This document shows, in pieces, positions 41,784 through 64,000 of a stretch of DNA of 64,000 nt; within the stretch, counting starts at the first letter, position 1, and each line of letters opens with the position of its first letter. The stretch is from Cheilinus undulatus. Lineage: Eukaryota > Chordata > Actinopteri > Labriformes > Labridae. The stretch covers positions 24,803,855 through 24,867,854 of the forward strand of contig NC_054867.1 in NCBI RefSeq assembly GCF_018320785.1, given 5' to 3'. Position numbers and translations under genes: made by a program. Under the pieces are notes generated by a model. That model did not search any database. It was given only the letters and a program-made list of their open reading frames with translations, and had not been told where the DNA came from.

Positions 41784-64000
<22,217 letters not shown>

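Overview
This window is animal nuclear DNA, and the gene sequences point to a teleost fish. All genes are split by GT-AG introns. The proteins are vertebrate orthologues of sortilin, MDM4, myogenin and liprin-alpha-4. The non-coding DNA is AT-rich and full of fish-type repeats: Tc1/mariner relics, hAT-like and TTAA-flanked non-autonomous DNA transposons, LINE 3' ends with short-repeat tails, and a GGATGGAT-tailed SINE/LINE family. A spiny-rayed (percomorph) fish is a reasonable guess, but the species cannot be fixed from the sequence.

Layout. (1) About 3.2-15.1 kb, plus strand: the 3' part of sort1. Twelve coding exons give 509 residues ending in a transmembrane segment and a DxxLL sorting tail; the 5' exons lie before the window. 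(2) About 16.6-23.1 kb, plus strand: complete mdm4, with ten coding exons and 491 residues (human MDM4 has 490), containing the p53-binding domain, a RanBP2-type zinc finger and a RING. (3) About 23.1-35.9 kb: a stretch with no recognisable gene, holding transposon relics, a degenerate minisatellite and possible regulatory DNA. (4) About 35.9-38.7 kb, plus strand: complete myog, with three exons and 250 residues, behind a promoter carrying MEF3, MEF2, TATA-like and E-box motifs. (5) About 41.8-64.0 kb, minus strand: the 3' part of ppfia4. Twenty exons give 738 residues covering the end of the coiled coil, the linker and three SAM domains; the 5' exons lie beyond the window.

The gene models are well supported because the reading phase holds across every predicted splice junction and the coding sums are whole codons (1530 nt for sort1, 1476 for mdm4, 753 for myog; 2219 for ppfia4, whose partial first codon leaves 739 codons). 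Linkage of myog, ppfia4 and mdm4 matches human 1q32. The four genes do not form a pathway. Sortilin sorts proteins between the trans-Golgi network (TGN) and endosomes, Mdm4 restrains p53, myogenin drives terminal muscle differentiation, and liprin-alpha organises presynaptic and adhesion scaffolds.

I did not find a new biological system. The points most worth a second look are a probable GC-AG intron and a 27-nt microexon in ppfia4, the myog promoter arrangement, a minisatellite shared by two loci (one copy inside a transposon-like element), a fold-back Tc1 derivative with two 5' ends, a Helitron-like repeat pair, and a 488-bp inverted-repeat element carrying an unrelated 110-codon open frame. 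Repeat class names come from recognised termini, target-site duplications and remembered family features, not from a database search.
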